Origin: Sphingobacterium sp. GVS05A
GTDB taxonomy: Bacteria; Bacteroidota; Bacteroidia; Sphingobacteriales; Sphingobacteriaceae
NCBI RefSeq assembly: GCF_019969845.1
Contig: NZ_JAHXYR010000005.1
Location: 124,001 to 188,000, forward strand
Direction of reading: 5' to 3'
Length of the DNA stretch: 64,000 nt
Shown: positions 55,310 through 63,991 of the stretch, one piece after another
Layout: each line of letters opens with the position of its first letter
Numbering within the stretch: the stretch's first letter is position 1
Position numbers and translations under genes: made by a program
Notes under the pieces: generated by a model
The model's input: only the letters and a program-made list of their open reading frames with translations
Told to the model about the DNA's origin: nothing
Database searches by the model: none

Positions 55310-56179
55310 ATGTTAAAATATTTAAGTGTTTTTGCTTTTTCGACTTTACTTGTCTTTAGCTGTTCAGACAAATACGAACAGTTGGATCAAGATGATAAGG
55401 ATAAAGAACCCAAAGAAGAGACAGTAAAACCACTGCCATTGCATCTTATTGCTGATACTAAAAAGGCAGGCATTTATGATATGGTGGTCTTCACCTTAAA
55501 GGACAGCACGTATAAAGGACCCAATGAATCGATGGTGGTACCCCTGATATATAGCAACTTGGATTCGCTGATCTGGCAAGTGGAGGGGAGCTCCCAAAAG
55601 TTTAATCTTTTGCGTCAACAGGCAGGTGGTTATTCTTTCACAACGGAATGGGGGCATCATTTCTACCTTCCGGGTACTTATAAAATCTTTTTATCGGGTT
55701 ATAAAGACAATAATAGGCTGGTAAGGGATTCGATGAATGTCAATATTTCGGCCTCAGCTGATTTTTTGAATGTCAGTTGGGATCAGGTTAAAAATTTAGG
55801 TCAAAATACTGGCTATACAAGCAATGGCACCTTGGGCTATGAATTTTATATTCTGACTGAGAAAAAGGATGATGTACTATTCTCGGGTCTAAGAGTCAGT
55901 TTTGATTCCACAGACTATCGGAAACCGAATCCTGACTTGGCTGATAACGAACGTGCGGCGCTTTCAGCCTATATCACGCAGTTGTATGGCAAAGCAGCTT
56001 TTGAAGATGACGAAGCCATTTTAAACCAACAGTTTAAGCAACTTTTTAAATCATCGATACCGAAAGATAAAGTGCTGAAAATCTGGAAAACAAAGAAATC
56101 CAATATTGCCTTGTTGTACCAGAAGCGTGAAGAGAGTGATATTTTTCATTATTGGGTGCATGCCGAGCCTATTGGTTAA
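55310..56179 (+). CDS. Lipoprotein with PKD-like domain, function unknown
   Basis: From ATG 55310 the protein has 289 residues and begins MLKYLSVFAFSTLLVFSC with the lipobox VFSC. A highly charged linker (KDKEPKEE) follows, then a beta-rich domain resembling PKD-like folds with GTYKIFLSGYKDNNRLV, and a C-terminal half with no recognised family. The frame is open upstream to 55223, but the longer version would hide the signal. It is separated by 262 nt and a long hairpin from the PUL genes before it, so it may be its own transcript. Its role is unknown; a surface binding protein is an inference. Confidence 0.7.
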   Translation: MLKYLSVFAFSTLLVFSCSDKYEQLDQDDKDKEPKEETVKPLPLHLIADTKKAGIYDMVVFTLKDSTYKGPNESMVVPLIYSNLDSLIWQVEGSSQKFNLLRQQAGGYSFTTEWGHHFYLPGTYKIFLSGYKDNNRLVRDSMNVNISASADFLNVSWDQVKNLGQNTGYTSNGTLGYEFYILTEKKDDVLFSGLRVSFDSTDYRKPNPDLADNERAALSAYITQLYGKAAFEDDEAILNQQFKQLFKSSIPKDKVLKIWKTKKSNIALLYQKREESDIFHYWVHAEPIG

Positions 56180-56204
56180 GGGTATCGGCAAATCAATCTT
56201 TTTT

Positions 56205-56725
56205 CTACATCAATTGATTTAAATTTAACAGGGAAACTTTTCTTTTCCTATCGAGCATAAATTCGAAGCGGACGGATTTACCGGTCTGATCTTCCAGGAT
56301 CATAGCGGTATTTCCTGAAAACTTTAAGGCGGCATCCGCAAAGATGTCTGTTAGATAAGTCGTATATAATTTGCCCTCTTTTTGGTATATTCGGAATGAT
56401 GCTTTGCCACCCACCAGTGAATAGGTTCCATATTGTTGCAAGTCCGTTAATGGACTTTCGGCAAATGCGGGCAATACCAAATTGGAAATATATTCATCAA
56501 ATCTGTTGAATTCAAAATCGCTGATTTTATGTAGCGGCCGTAGTTTGTTTTAACTGCCCGTTCCAGTGCTAGTCCAAATAAGCTATAGCCTAAATTAAAA
56601 TAATGGCGCTGATCATTCGGGAAGTATTCGAAAGCAGAATATTCCTTTGTTATCGTCCCGAGAATATTCAGAAAAGTGTTGTTATCCAGTGTATTTTCTT
56701 GAGCAAACCTGAGCCCATACTAGTG
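56205..56725 (-). pseudogene. Decayed serine hydrolase (beta-lactamase-fold), C-terminal remnant
   Basis: On the minus strand the frame reads through YGLRFAQENTLDNN, then FEYFPNDQRHYFNLGYSLFGLALERA, a typical middle part of class C-type serine hydrolases (the YxN and the following helix). It shifts frame at about 56520 and continues as SDFEFNRFDEYISN into the 91-codon frame 56205-56480 (MVLPAFAESPL). The N-terminal half with SxxK is missing; an in-frame stop lies upstream. The short frame starting at 56480 is therefore the tail of a broken gene. Confidence 0.65.
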
Positions 56726-57071
56726 CTAAATTTAGACAGTTTTGCTGGTAAAATTTTGCTAGAACAAATGAGATGCCTGAAATATAAAGTTTTGATATAT
56801 AGTTATTTGTATTGATTGTTTTGCATTTTATCTGTTCTGTATTGAACGCGGAATGTTCGTTTGCGGGCATTTGGTAACTCATATCACATTCTTTGTGCGC
56901 ATCAAAACCCTTAATGAATTACTGAACTTGATGTTGCACACAGCAGTTTTAGGGTTTGTATAGGTTTATTCATGAGCTGTCTCGCATGTTGAAGGGAAAG
57001 CTACCTTTTGCGCTATTCCCTTTGTTTCTAGTGATTAATTTTTGTAAATTCTCAATTCTAAATACGATAAG
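56726..57071. other. Intergenic stretch without supported genes
   Basis: This 346-nt AT-rich gap lies between the serine hydrolase remnant and the AraC regulator. A few short open frames occur in it but none has a family signature or start context. It may hold the lost N-terminal half of the remnant in unreadable form. Confidence 0.5.
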
Positions 57072-57872
57072 ATGAAGTATGAAAAAGTATATCCCAAGGA
57101 AAGTATCAAGCACTTAGTTTGTTTTTTCTGGAATTTTGAAGCCGATTTTGATGCAGCATCTTCGTACCAGCATTCATCTGTAGCATCGATATATCCCAAA
57201 TTAGCTTTCCAATATATTCCCGGAATGAAAATTTCCAAAAATCATGAAGCAATCAATTTGTTCAATAGTGGTTTTCAGTCGCAAACAGATACCTTTTGCC
57301 AGCTGTCTGCCGAACAAAAAGTAGGTGTCTTTGGAATCTATTTTCAACCTTATGCTATACCATTTCTCTTTGACCTTCCTACATCTGAAATCACGAATCA
57401 AAATATTGAAATAGCTGAATTATTGGGGAAGGAGGGCGTTTTTTTAGAGGAAAAGGTTTTGAACTGTGTAAATACACAAGAAAGAGTCGCTGTGATGACG
57501 GAATATCTAGAACAAAGGATAAATAAATTTTCAACTAGGCTAGCTGATACCATTCCTGCAATACAGCATATTGTTTTTCATAAGGGGAGTACGAAAATGA
57601 AAGAAGTTCTCCAGCAGCAATTTCTATCTCAGCGGCAATTTGAACGTAACTTTAAGCTATTGACAGGCTTTTCTCCTAAAAATTTCTCAAGAATTGTCCG
57701 TTTTGAAAAAAGTATTGAGAATGCTATTAATCAAGATTTGTCATTGACCGAAGTGGCATTGCAGGCGGGGTATTTCGACCAATCACATATGATTAGAGAA
57801 TTTAGAGCTTTTACCGGTAAAAAGCCAATAGCCTATTTTTCTGGGGACCTGTCATTATTTGTAAAAGAATAA
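57072..57872 (+). CDS. AraC family transcriptional regulator, DUF6597 type
   Basis: A 266-residue regulator with a DUF6597-like N-terminal domain (about 1-150, starting MKYEKVYPKESIKHLVCFFW) and an AraC DNA-binding domain containing QFLSQRQFERNFKLLTGFSPKNF and GYFDQSHMIREFRAFTGKKP. It is expected to be an activator. It lies 99 bp before the alpha/beta hydrolase on the same strand, which makes that gene and the DUF4287 gene possible targets. Confidence 0.9.
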   Translation: MKYEKVYPKESIKHLVCFFWNFEADFDAASSYQHSSVASIYPKLAFQYIPGMKISKNHEAINLFNSGFQSQTDTFCQLSAEQKVGVFGIYFQPYAIPFLFDLPTSEITNQNIEIAELLGKEGVFLEEKVLNCVNTQERVAVMTEYLEQRINKFSTRLADTIPAIQHIVFHKGSTKMKEVLQQQFLSQRQFERNFKLLTGFSPKNFSRIVRFEKSIENAINQDLSLTEVALQAGYFDQSHMIREFRAFTGKKPIAYFSGDLSLFVKE

Positions 57873-57971
57873 ATGTCGAATTTATACAATTTTAGTTTTT
57901 AGACTGATGATACTTTTGGGAATGAAAAGAATCGGAATTTTTTACTCATTATCATTTTAATAAATAGTTGT

Positions 57972-58820
57972 ATGAAATCACATGCTGAAAAAATAATTGT
58001 CAAGAATGGAATTTCCATTTATACAGAACATTTTGGACAACCGGGAAATCCAGCGATTTTATTAATAGCTGGGGCAACTGTTTCGCTATTATATTGGGAT
58101 AAGGAGTTTTGTGAAAAATTATCCCAAAAAGGTTTTTTTGTCATTCGTTACGATAACAGAGATGTCGGAAAATCAACAACAGGAAAACCAGGTTCCATCT
58201 CCTACAGCATGGAAGATCTTGCCGATGATGCCATTCATATTTTGGATGGATATCATATTAGACAAGCAAATATTATGGGAATTTCTTTAGGCGGTTTGAT
58301 CGGTCAAATTGTAGCGATCAAGTATCCCGAAAGGGTTGGTTCACTCGTTTTAATGTCTACTGGACCATGGGGTACACCTGATCCCAATGTTCCTGAAATG
58401 GATAAGCAGATTATTGACTTTCAGGTCAAAGCAATGCATGTAAATTGGGACGATGAAAATGCCACAGTAAAGTATATGCTAGAAAGTTCGCATCTGATGG
58501 CTGGCCAAAAACCAGTAAACTATGCGAAAGAAGAAGAAAGAGTTCGGGCAGATTTTCATCGATCCATAAATTACCGCAGTATGTTTAACCATGCCTTACT
58601 ACAAGGAGGGGAGGCCTATTATGATCGGTTAAATGAGATCAAATCACCAACATTGATAATCCATGGTTCTGAAGATAAAATATGGCATTTTGGCCATACA
58701 GACAAACTATTATCGGAGATTAAAAATTCAGAACTTTTGAAATTAAACGGTACGGGACATGAACTTAATGATAATGACTGGGATATGATCATAAACAGAT
58801 TGAACGAATTCATGAATTAG
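57972..58820 (+). CDS. Alpha/beta hydrolase
   Basis: A 282-residue cytoplasmic alpha/beta-fold hydrolase with no signal peptide. The nucleophile elbow is GISLGG with Ser105, the RYDNRDVGKST stretch (59-69) resembles the aclacinomycin methylesterase/haloalkane-like branch, and GSEDKIWH and GTGHEL carry the acid and His. It lacks clear substrate markers; an esterase or lactonase is most likely. It is 60 bp upstream of the DUF4287 gene and 99 bp behind an AraC regulator. Confidence 0.88.
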   Translation: MKSHAEKIIVKNGISIYTEHFGQPGNPAILLIAGATVSLLYWDKEFCEKLSQKGFFVIRYDNRDVGKSTTGKPGSISYSMEDLADDAIHILDGYHIRQANIMGISLGGLIGQIVAIKYPERVGSLVLMSTGPWGTPDPNVPEMDKQIIDFQVKAMHVNWDDENATVKYMLESSHLMAGQKPVNYAKEEERVRADFHRSINYRSMFNHALLQGGEAYYDRLNEIKSPTLIIHGSEDKIWHFGHTDKLLSEIKNSELLKLNGTGHELNDNDWDMIINRLNEFMN

Positions 58821-58880
58821 TCGGAGGAAATTTCGAAAAATATGGACTTTAAAATATAAATTAACAAAAAATAAAATCTT

Positions 58881-59099
58881 ATGTCATTTCAAACCTATAT
58901 TAAAAACATTGAAGAAAAGACGGGAAAGTCCCGCGCTGATTTTGAAAAGTTAGCTATTGAAAAAGGGTTTACTGAGGAGGGAAAATTAAAAAAAGGAATC
59001 AAAGCAACCCAAATCGTTAATTGGCTAAAAGAGGATTTCGAATTAGGTCATGGACATGCCACTGCGATGTATGCCTATATTACGGGGAAACGCGAGTAA
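58881..59099 (+). CDS. DUF4287 domain-containing protein
   Basis: A 72-residue basic cytoplasmic protein. The pattern TYIKNIEEKTGKSRADFEKLA followed by KGIKATQIVNWLKEDFELGHGHATAMYAYI is that of DUF4287, a small helical domain also found at the N-terminus of longer proteins that carry a DUF5655 domain. Its function is unknown. It sits behind the alpha/beta hydrolase on the same strand. Confidence 0.88.
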   Translation: MSFQTYIKNIEEKTGKSRADFEKLAIEKGFTEEGKLKKGIKATQIVNWLKEDFELGHGHATAMYAYITGKRE

Positions 59100-59205
59100 A
59101 CATAAATTGTATAATCGTTTTTCCACTGAATCAAAGGTCATTCAATACCGTTATTGGTTAGTAAGGGGCAGTATTGGCTCATTCAGAGGCATAGAAAGGC
59201 ATTGG

Positions 59206-60093
59206 CTATTTGACAGTAAAGTATTTCCATGTCGCTTCAGTGATGTCGGCAATTAATTTTTCACTGTCTTCTCTCTTTTCCGTAATATTCATTAGGTATA
59301 TCGAGAGCGTAAAATGATGACCATTCGGCAATTTCACAATACCGATATCATTCATAGCAGCTCTGAGATTTTGCTCGTTTGTATTCGATATACCTGTTCT
59401 GTGTGCGAGCTCTGTTCCTTGCGGAAGTCCGGCTTTCATCCAAGTAGTTCCTCTGGATGTTTCGACCATGATCTGATAGAGATAGCTGCTGGTTTCTTTT
59501 TTTAGTATTTTACCTTGATAGAATATTTCGAGAAGCAGCGTGCTGGCTATCGGTGTGGTTGTATTGAGATACAGATTATCCCAGGTTCTCATTTGCTGTT
59601 CATTGACCTTAATGGTAATATCTTTAATGCCCTGTAGAGTAATAAAGCGCTGTACTTTTTCTGGACCACCAAGAAGATTTAATAAAATGTCGCAGCCATT
59701 ATTATCACTGTGGGATACCGTATACCGTAAGAGTTGATCCAGGGTTAGGTAGATATTCCCATTGGGATAATCATCCCGCATGGGGCTCCATGTATTTTCA
59801 AGCAATTCATCTTTTCTGATGAAAAATTTTTGGTCGAGCTTTAATTTCCCCTTGTCCACTTGATGAAGTGCAGCAAGTGCTATATGAAATTTGAAGACAC
59901 TCATCATGGGCATTTTCAAATTTCCATTGATGCTTAAGGTATCTTTAGCAGCTATACCTTTTATTGAAATTCCGACTGTCGCATTTTTCTGAGCGATAAT
60001 TTCTTGTAGTTGTTTTTTTAGTTGCAGCGTGGATTGTGCTTTGAGCTGAACGTTGATGACCAGTAAGGTAATGATCAGGAATATATTTTTCAT
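59206..60093 (-). CDS. Class A beta-lactamase, subclass A2-like
   Basis: A 295-residue exported protein with signal peptide (about 1-19, LKAQ). The class A motifs are SVFK (Ser65-Lys68), SDN (129-131), Glu165 in the omega-loop position (VNEQQ) and HRTG (231-234) in place of KTG. The SVFKFH form and the long NxxC-like spacing are those of the A2 subclass, which includes CfxA, CblA, PER and VEB. It should hydrolyse penicillins and probably some cephalosporins in the periplasm. It is a single gene with no mobile element beside it, so it is more likely to be an intrinsic chromosomal enzyme. Arg instead of Lys in the KTG motif is seen in some class A enzymes. Confidence 0.88.
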   Translation of the reverse strand: MKNIFLIITLLVINVQLKAQSTLQLKKQLQEIIAQKNATVGISIKGIAAKDTLSINGNLKMPMMSVFKFHIALAALHQVDKGKLKLDQKFFIRKDELLENTWSPMRDDYPNGNIYLTLDQLLRYTVSHSDNNGCDILLNLLGGPEKVQRFITLQGIKDITIKVNEQQMRTWDNLYLNTTTPIASTLLLEIFYQGKILKKETSSYLYQIMVETSRGTTWMKAGLPQGTELAHRTGISNTNEQNLRAAMNDIGIVKLPNGHHFTLSIYLMNITEKREDSEKLIADITEATWKYFTVK

Positions 60094-60381
60094 CGAAATT
60101 GTTTAATATTTAGTTATAAAAGTTTTATTAGTCTTGCTGAGCAATGGAAAGTAAAGATACATATACGGTCGCAATTAAAAGGTTGGAAGATCTATCTGGC
60201 AACCAAAACCAACGATTTTATTTTCAGATGTTTGCAATGATCTACTGTATATCCTATTTAAAAAAAATAAACAATCGATTGCACGACTTTAAATTTTCTC
60301 CAATTTAATTAAATCTCCTATATTTCAGGGTCTGAACAGTTTTATAAACAAAGGGAAACACCAATCACCTAAATAAAGAAC

Positions 60382-62553
60382 ATGAGATTTAAGTTACTTT
60401 TAGTTGCATTAGCGTTAATAGCCGCGGAAAATGGGTTCGCACAGAAAAAGGAGAATAAGCCGCAGGACTGGCTGATCAGTGGCGCAGCACCGTACCAATC
60501 CCGCATTGCGGTCGACAGCCAGAATATTGTCTTGGACAATGGGCTCGTGCGTCGCTCTTTTTGGATCAAGCCGAATGCTTTCTGCTATGATTTTACCAAC
60601 TTAACTACAGGACAGCAGCTGATTCGTGCCGTACAGCCTGAAGCTCAGCTGCAGCTCAACGGCAAGTGGTATAATGTCGGTGGGGTGGATGGGCAGAAGG
60701 AACGCGCTTACCTGCGACCAGAATGGATGCCCACATTTACGGCAAGATCTGAAGATTTTAGTTATGTCAAACATGAGATCAGTGAACTGGATCCACTGCT
60801 GCCCTGGAAGGGAGATAAGTGGTGGTCTACACATAAGGCTGCTGGAAAAGGGAAGGTTCTGACCTTTACCTACGTTGCTCCGGCCGCCGCCGCATTATCT
60901 GGAATCGAAGTGAAAGTGCATTATGCCATCTACGACGGGATCCCGCTGATCAGTAAATGGGTAACCATTCGGAACAGTGGCAACCAGACCGTGCAGATCA
61001 ATCAGGTGATCAATGAGAAGCTGGCGCTGGTTGAAGAAGAAAGTGCGGTGGTAGGTTCGGTGGAAGATATGAAAAAACAGCATGGCCTTTATGTCGAAAG
61101 TAATTTTGCTTTCAATAATGCCATGCGTTATCACCTGAGCGATCAGTCTTTACACTGGAAAGCAGATTCTACTTATACCTCACAGGTGAATTACGACTTA
61201 AAAACGCCGGCGATCATGGAGGTTTACCCGACAGTGGGTGTAGGTGTCAAGCTTGCTGCAAAGGACAACTTTAGCTCGATCCGTTCCTGGGAGCTGCTGA
61301 TGGATAGTTATGATCGAGAGCGCCGTGGACTGGCCATCAGAAAGATGTATCGGACCATCGCACCATGGACTACCGCCAATCCGATTTTTATGCATCTGGT
61401 CAGCAAAAAAGACGAGCAGGTTTACACCGCCATTGACCAGTGTGCCGCCACAGGGTACGAAGCACTCATCCTGAGCTTTGGCAGCCATGTCAATATGGAG
61501 GATACAACAGCCGGAAACCTTGCAGCATTGAAGAAACTGGCCGATTATGCGCACAGCAAAAATATTAAAATTGGAGCCTACTCCTTATTTAGCTCACGTA
61601 AGATCAGCGAAGCGGATGATATTATCAACCCAAAGACGGGAAAGACGGGTGGAACATTTTTCGGGAATGCTCCTTGTTTTGGTTCCAAATGGGGGATAGG
61701 TTATGCCCAACGGATCAAGACATTTTTTGAGAAAACCGGGTTTGATATCTGGGAAAATGATGGCCCTTTTCCGGGCGATCAATGTGCTTCAACAAGCCAT
61801 CCCGGTCACCACGGACTAGAGGATAGCCAATGGGTACAATTTAATATGCAAAAGCAGCTGTATCATTGGCTGAATGCCCGTGGCGTATATATCAATTCAC
61901 CGGATTGGTACTTTTTGGACGGTTCTAACAAGACAGGGATCGGTTATCGGGAAGTGAACTTTTCACTGCCCCGTGAAAATCAGCGTATACTCAACAGACA
62001 GAATATCTTTGACGCACTTTGGGAGCAGAACCCGTCCATGGGCTGGGGATTTGTACCCTTAACAGCTTATCAGGTAGGGGGAAAAGAGGCAGTATTGGAA
62101 CCGCTGCATGAGCATCAGGAGGATTATAAACAGCTGATGATGCAGTACTATGGTGCGGGGGTGCAGGCCTGCTACCGCGGTCCCCGCCTTTATGATACGG
62201 AGCAGACCAAGCAGACGGTGATTGATGTCATTCAATGGTATAAAAAATACCGCACGATCCTCAATGCTGATCTGATTCACTTGCGTCGCGCAGATGGTCG
62301 TGATTGGGATGGCTTTTTGCATGTGAATGCAGCTGAGAAAGGGAGCAAGGGATTGGGGATGCTGTTTAATCCGTTGAAAACTGCCATCACAAGGACCATT
62401 GAAATACCTCTTTATTACACGGGATTAAAGGGAGCTGCGAAAATAACCTTTGATGACAAGACCGTAAAAACAGCGTCTTTGGATCATCTTGGTAAAACGA
62501 CAATGACCATTACAATACCGGCCGAGAGCTACCGTTGGTTTACGGTGGAGTAA
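60382..62553 (+). CDS. Alpha-galactosidase-clan TIM-barrel glycosidase, family uncertain
   Basis: A 723-residue exported enzyme with signal peptide (about 1-20, ENGFAQ). An N-terminal beta-supersandwich (about 35-330) precedes a TIM barrel (about 340-620) with GYEALILSFGSH, NIKIGAYSLFSSR, FDIWENDGPFPGD and GVYINSPDWYFLDG. The layout is that of the GH27/GH31/GH36 clan, and the Asp residues in WENDGPFPGD are candidates for nucleophile, but I cannot place it in a numbered family. No SusC/SusD pair or other carbohydrate enzyme adjoins it. It is 288 bp from the divergent beta-lactamase. Confidence 0.65.
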   Translation: MRFKLLLVALALIAAENGFAQKKENKPQDWLISGAAPYQSRIAVDSQNIVLDNGLVRRSFWIKPNAFCYDFTNLTTGQQLIRAVQPEAQLQLNGKWYNVGGVDGQKERAYLRPEWMPTFTARSEDFSYVKHEISELDPLLPWKGDKWWSTHKAAGKGKVLTFTYVAPAAAALSGIEVKVHYAIYDGIPLISKWVTIRNSGNQTVQINQVINEKLALVEEESAVVGSVEDMKKQHGLYVESNFAFNNAMRYHLSDQSLHWKADSTYTSQVNYDLKTPAIMEVYPTVGVGVKLAAKDNFSSIRSWELLMDSYDRERRGLAIRKMYRTIAPWTTANPIFMHLVSKKDEQVYTAIDQCAATGYEALILSFGSHVNMEDTTAGNLAALKKLADYAHSKNIKIGAYSLFSSRKISEADDIINPKTGKTGGTFFGNAPCFGSKWGIGYAQRIKTFFEKTGFDIWENDGPFPGDQCASTSHPGHHGLEDSQWVQFNMQKQLYHWLNARGVYINSPDWYFLDGSNKTGIGYREVNFSLPRENQRILNRQNIFDALWEQNPSMGWGFVPLTAYQVGGKEAVLEPLHEHQEDYKQLMMQYYGAGVQACYRGPRLYDTEQTKQTVIDVIQWYKKYRTILNADLIHLRRADGRDWDGFLHVNAAEKGSKGLGMLFNPLKTAITRTIEIPLYYTGLKGAAKITFDDKTVKTASLDHLGKTTMTITIPAESYRWFTVE

Positions 62554-62710
62554 ATCCTCCGGATGCAGTGCCGCTTGACCACAGGGGTATGAGCGACTAT
62601 GGTGATCGCTTAGAACAGGGATTATATCCTGAAGCTGCGGATGAAGATCCCAGCAAAAGAATAGTAGTGGTATCTGTTACAGTTAGGGTGTGCTTTTAAC
62701 AGGCTGGATG

Positions 62711-62737
62711 GCCCCTCTATTTTTGGAGGGGCTTTTT
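62711..62737 (+). terminator. Intrinsic terminator after the glycosidase gene
   Basis: GCCCCTC (62711-62717) pairs with GAGGGGC (62726-62732), followed by five T residues. It lies about 155 nt behind the glycosidase stop, with no gene between. Confidence 0.8.
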
Positions 62738-62762
62738 ATGTTTCAAGCCTTTTGTCTACTAT

Positions 62763-63368
62763 CTATAGCTGGGCCAGATGTTCGGGACAATCAATCTGTA
62801 ATACTGCAACAGCCATATACTGTTGCAGCAGGTTGCAGTAGTGAAGGTTTTCTTTCTTTCGGTAATGCTGGCAGGTCTGACACATCCGCTGATGGCTGAT
62901 GACATTGACGCGGTATAGATTGTGCAGGAGCTGCGAAAGGGCAGAAAAGAGGTTTTCTTTATCTATAGCCGCCATTTCTCCTATGCCCGACAGCAGTGCC
63001 CTGTCAAAAAGAGCGGCCTCCAATGCGCTTTTTCGGCCCTTCGCAAGTAGCTGGATCGTAAACTTTCTGGAGTCCGAAGGGTCGTATACTTTTTCAATCA
63101 GCATTTTACGTTCCAGTAGCTTAATGGTGTCGCTGATGCTGGCTTTGGAGATATTAAATGTGCCGGAAAGTAGACTTACGCTAACCTGTTGCTCCGGATG
63201 CTGGAGCAGGAAAAGAAGGATTTGCAGCTGTATCGGATTGATGGACTGCTCGGTCGCCTTCTTCCAGGCAAGGGTACGCAGCACCTGCGATACTTTCTCC
63301 AAGGCGGATACGATCTTACGGTCGATCGCTGTCGGAGTGCTGACTGCTGTTTTGAAAGAGCTAATCAC
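62763..63368 (-). CDS. MarR family regulator with C-terminal cysteine cluster
   Basis: A 201-residue protein if started at GTG 63368, which overlaps the DUF2024 stop by 8 nt; longer versions would run through DUF2024 coding sequence. The winged helix occupies about 30-115 (INPIQLQILLFLLQHPEQQVSV, then ISKASISDTIKLLERKMLIEK and DSRKFTIQLLAKG). The remaining part adds four cysteines (about 163, 166, 178 and 194; CQTC-x11-C-x15-C) that could bind zinc or an iron-sulfur cluster. This extension is not part of a standard MarR. It lies at the end of a minus-strand set with DUF2024 and a thioredoxin-like gene. Confidence 0.85.
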   Translation of the reverse strand: MISSFKTAVSTPTAIDRKIVSALEKVSQVLRTLAWKKATEQSINPIQLQILLFLLQHPEQQVSVSLLSGTFNISKASISDTIKLLERKMLIEKVYDPSDSRKFTIQLLAKGRKSALEAALFDRALLSGIGEMAAIDKENLFSALSQLLHNLYRVNVISHQRMCQTCQHYRKKENLHYCNLLQQYMAVAVLQIDCPEHLAQL

Positions 63369-63624
63369 AACCTTCCATTTCGATAATAAAATAACCTTTT
63401 GCATGCAGGCTCTCCAGCATCTCCGCACTGGCGATTTCCTGATGGCATAAGCGGCACTCCTTGGCTGTTAACTGCAAATCCGCGTGTTGTTTTGTGGCCA
63501 GGTATTCTTTCCCCATTTTATGGATAATGGCCTCTTCAAGGATGTACGCCGGAGCAATAATATCAAAATGCATCGTTTCGCCATTTTGTTTTTTTACATA
63601 GGTATCCCAAACTGTTACTTTCAT
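63361..63624 (-). CDS. DUF2024 family protein
   Basis: An 87-residue cytoplasmic protein of the DUF2024 family. The family opening KVTVWDTYVKKQNGETMHFDI is clear, followed by the CRLCH motif near residue 57, which suggests metal or redox chemistry. Its function is not known. Its last 8 nt overlap the GTG start of the MarR gene, so the two are translationally coupled. A hairpin terminator lies upstream between it and the thioredoxin-like gene. Confidence 0.92.
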   Translation of the reverse strand: MKVTVWDTYVKKQNGETMHFDIIAPAYILEEAIIHKMGKEYLATKQHADLQLTAKECRLCHQEIASAEMLESLHAKGYFIIEMEGCD

Positions 63625-63656
63625 TTTTTTTAATTTTTTAAGATTGAAAACAAGAA

Positions 63657-63691
63657 AAAGGCTGCAAGCTAGTGGTGCTCTTGCAGCCTTT
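63657..63691 (-). terminator. Hairpin terminator/attenuator behind the thioredoxin-like gene
   Basis: A perfect 12-bp stem (63657-63668 with 63680-63691, core GGCTGCAAG) is followed on the minus strand by TTTTT and a C. It sits between the thioredoxin-like gene and DUF2024. Confidence 0.8.
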
Positions 63692-63695
63692 GGTA

Positions 63696-63929
63696 CTAAC
63701 CCTTTACATCTGCCAGGGAGGCACCGAAGTTGATATGTAAAACATTTCCATTGGGTGTGACCAGCGCTGGTACCGACTGGATCCCTGCTGTTTCCGCTTC
63801 ACCGATACGTGCTCGGTCTTCGCCAATATTGACAACTTCGACATTCGCTTCGCCGATAAGGCCAATAATATCTTGTTCTGCGCTGACACAAACCGGACAG
63901 CCGGCGTGATAAAAAATTGATTTTTTCAT
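63696..63929 (-). CDS. Small thioredoxin/glutaredoxin-like protein
   Basis: A 77-residue protein from ATG 63929; an upstream ATG at 63965 lies in the promoter region and is unlikely. It opens with a beta strand and the redox motif CPVC (residues 10-13, in FYHAGCPVCVSAEQ), and the cis-Pro loop VPALV is present. The size and motif fit a glutaredoxin-like thiol exchanger of the cytoplasm. It is the first gene of the minus-strand set, directly behind a MarR-type palindrome, which suggests that it is induced by the stress sensed by that MarR. Confidence 0.82.
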   Translation of the reverse strand: MKKSIFYHAGCPVCVSAEQDIIGLIGEANVEVVNIGEDRARIGEAETAGIQSVPALVTPNGNVLHINFGASLADVKG

Positions 63930-63967
63930 ATTGATTGAATCATTAAGTGATGACCTTATTGTCAATA

Positions 63968-63991
63968 CAAACTTAGTTAGGTGTCCTAACT
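63968..63991 (-). promoter_or_regulatory. Promoter -7 box with overlapping MarR-type operator
   Basis: The minus strand carries TAAGTTTG (63975-63968), a TAnnTTTG match 38 nt before the thioredoxin-like ATG. AGTTAGG-TGT-CCTAACT (63975-63991) is a perfect 7-bp-arm palindrome that directly adjoins and overlaps the -7 box by one base. Its size and symmetry are those of MarR operators, and a MarR gene is the third gene of the set, so autorepression is likely. Confidence 0.65.

Noticed and set aside
62899..63450. 183-codon plus-strand frame opposite the MarR gene
   Set aside because: It has a low-complexity Ser/Arg/Leu composition and is antisense to a MarR with clear motifs.
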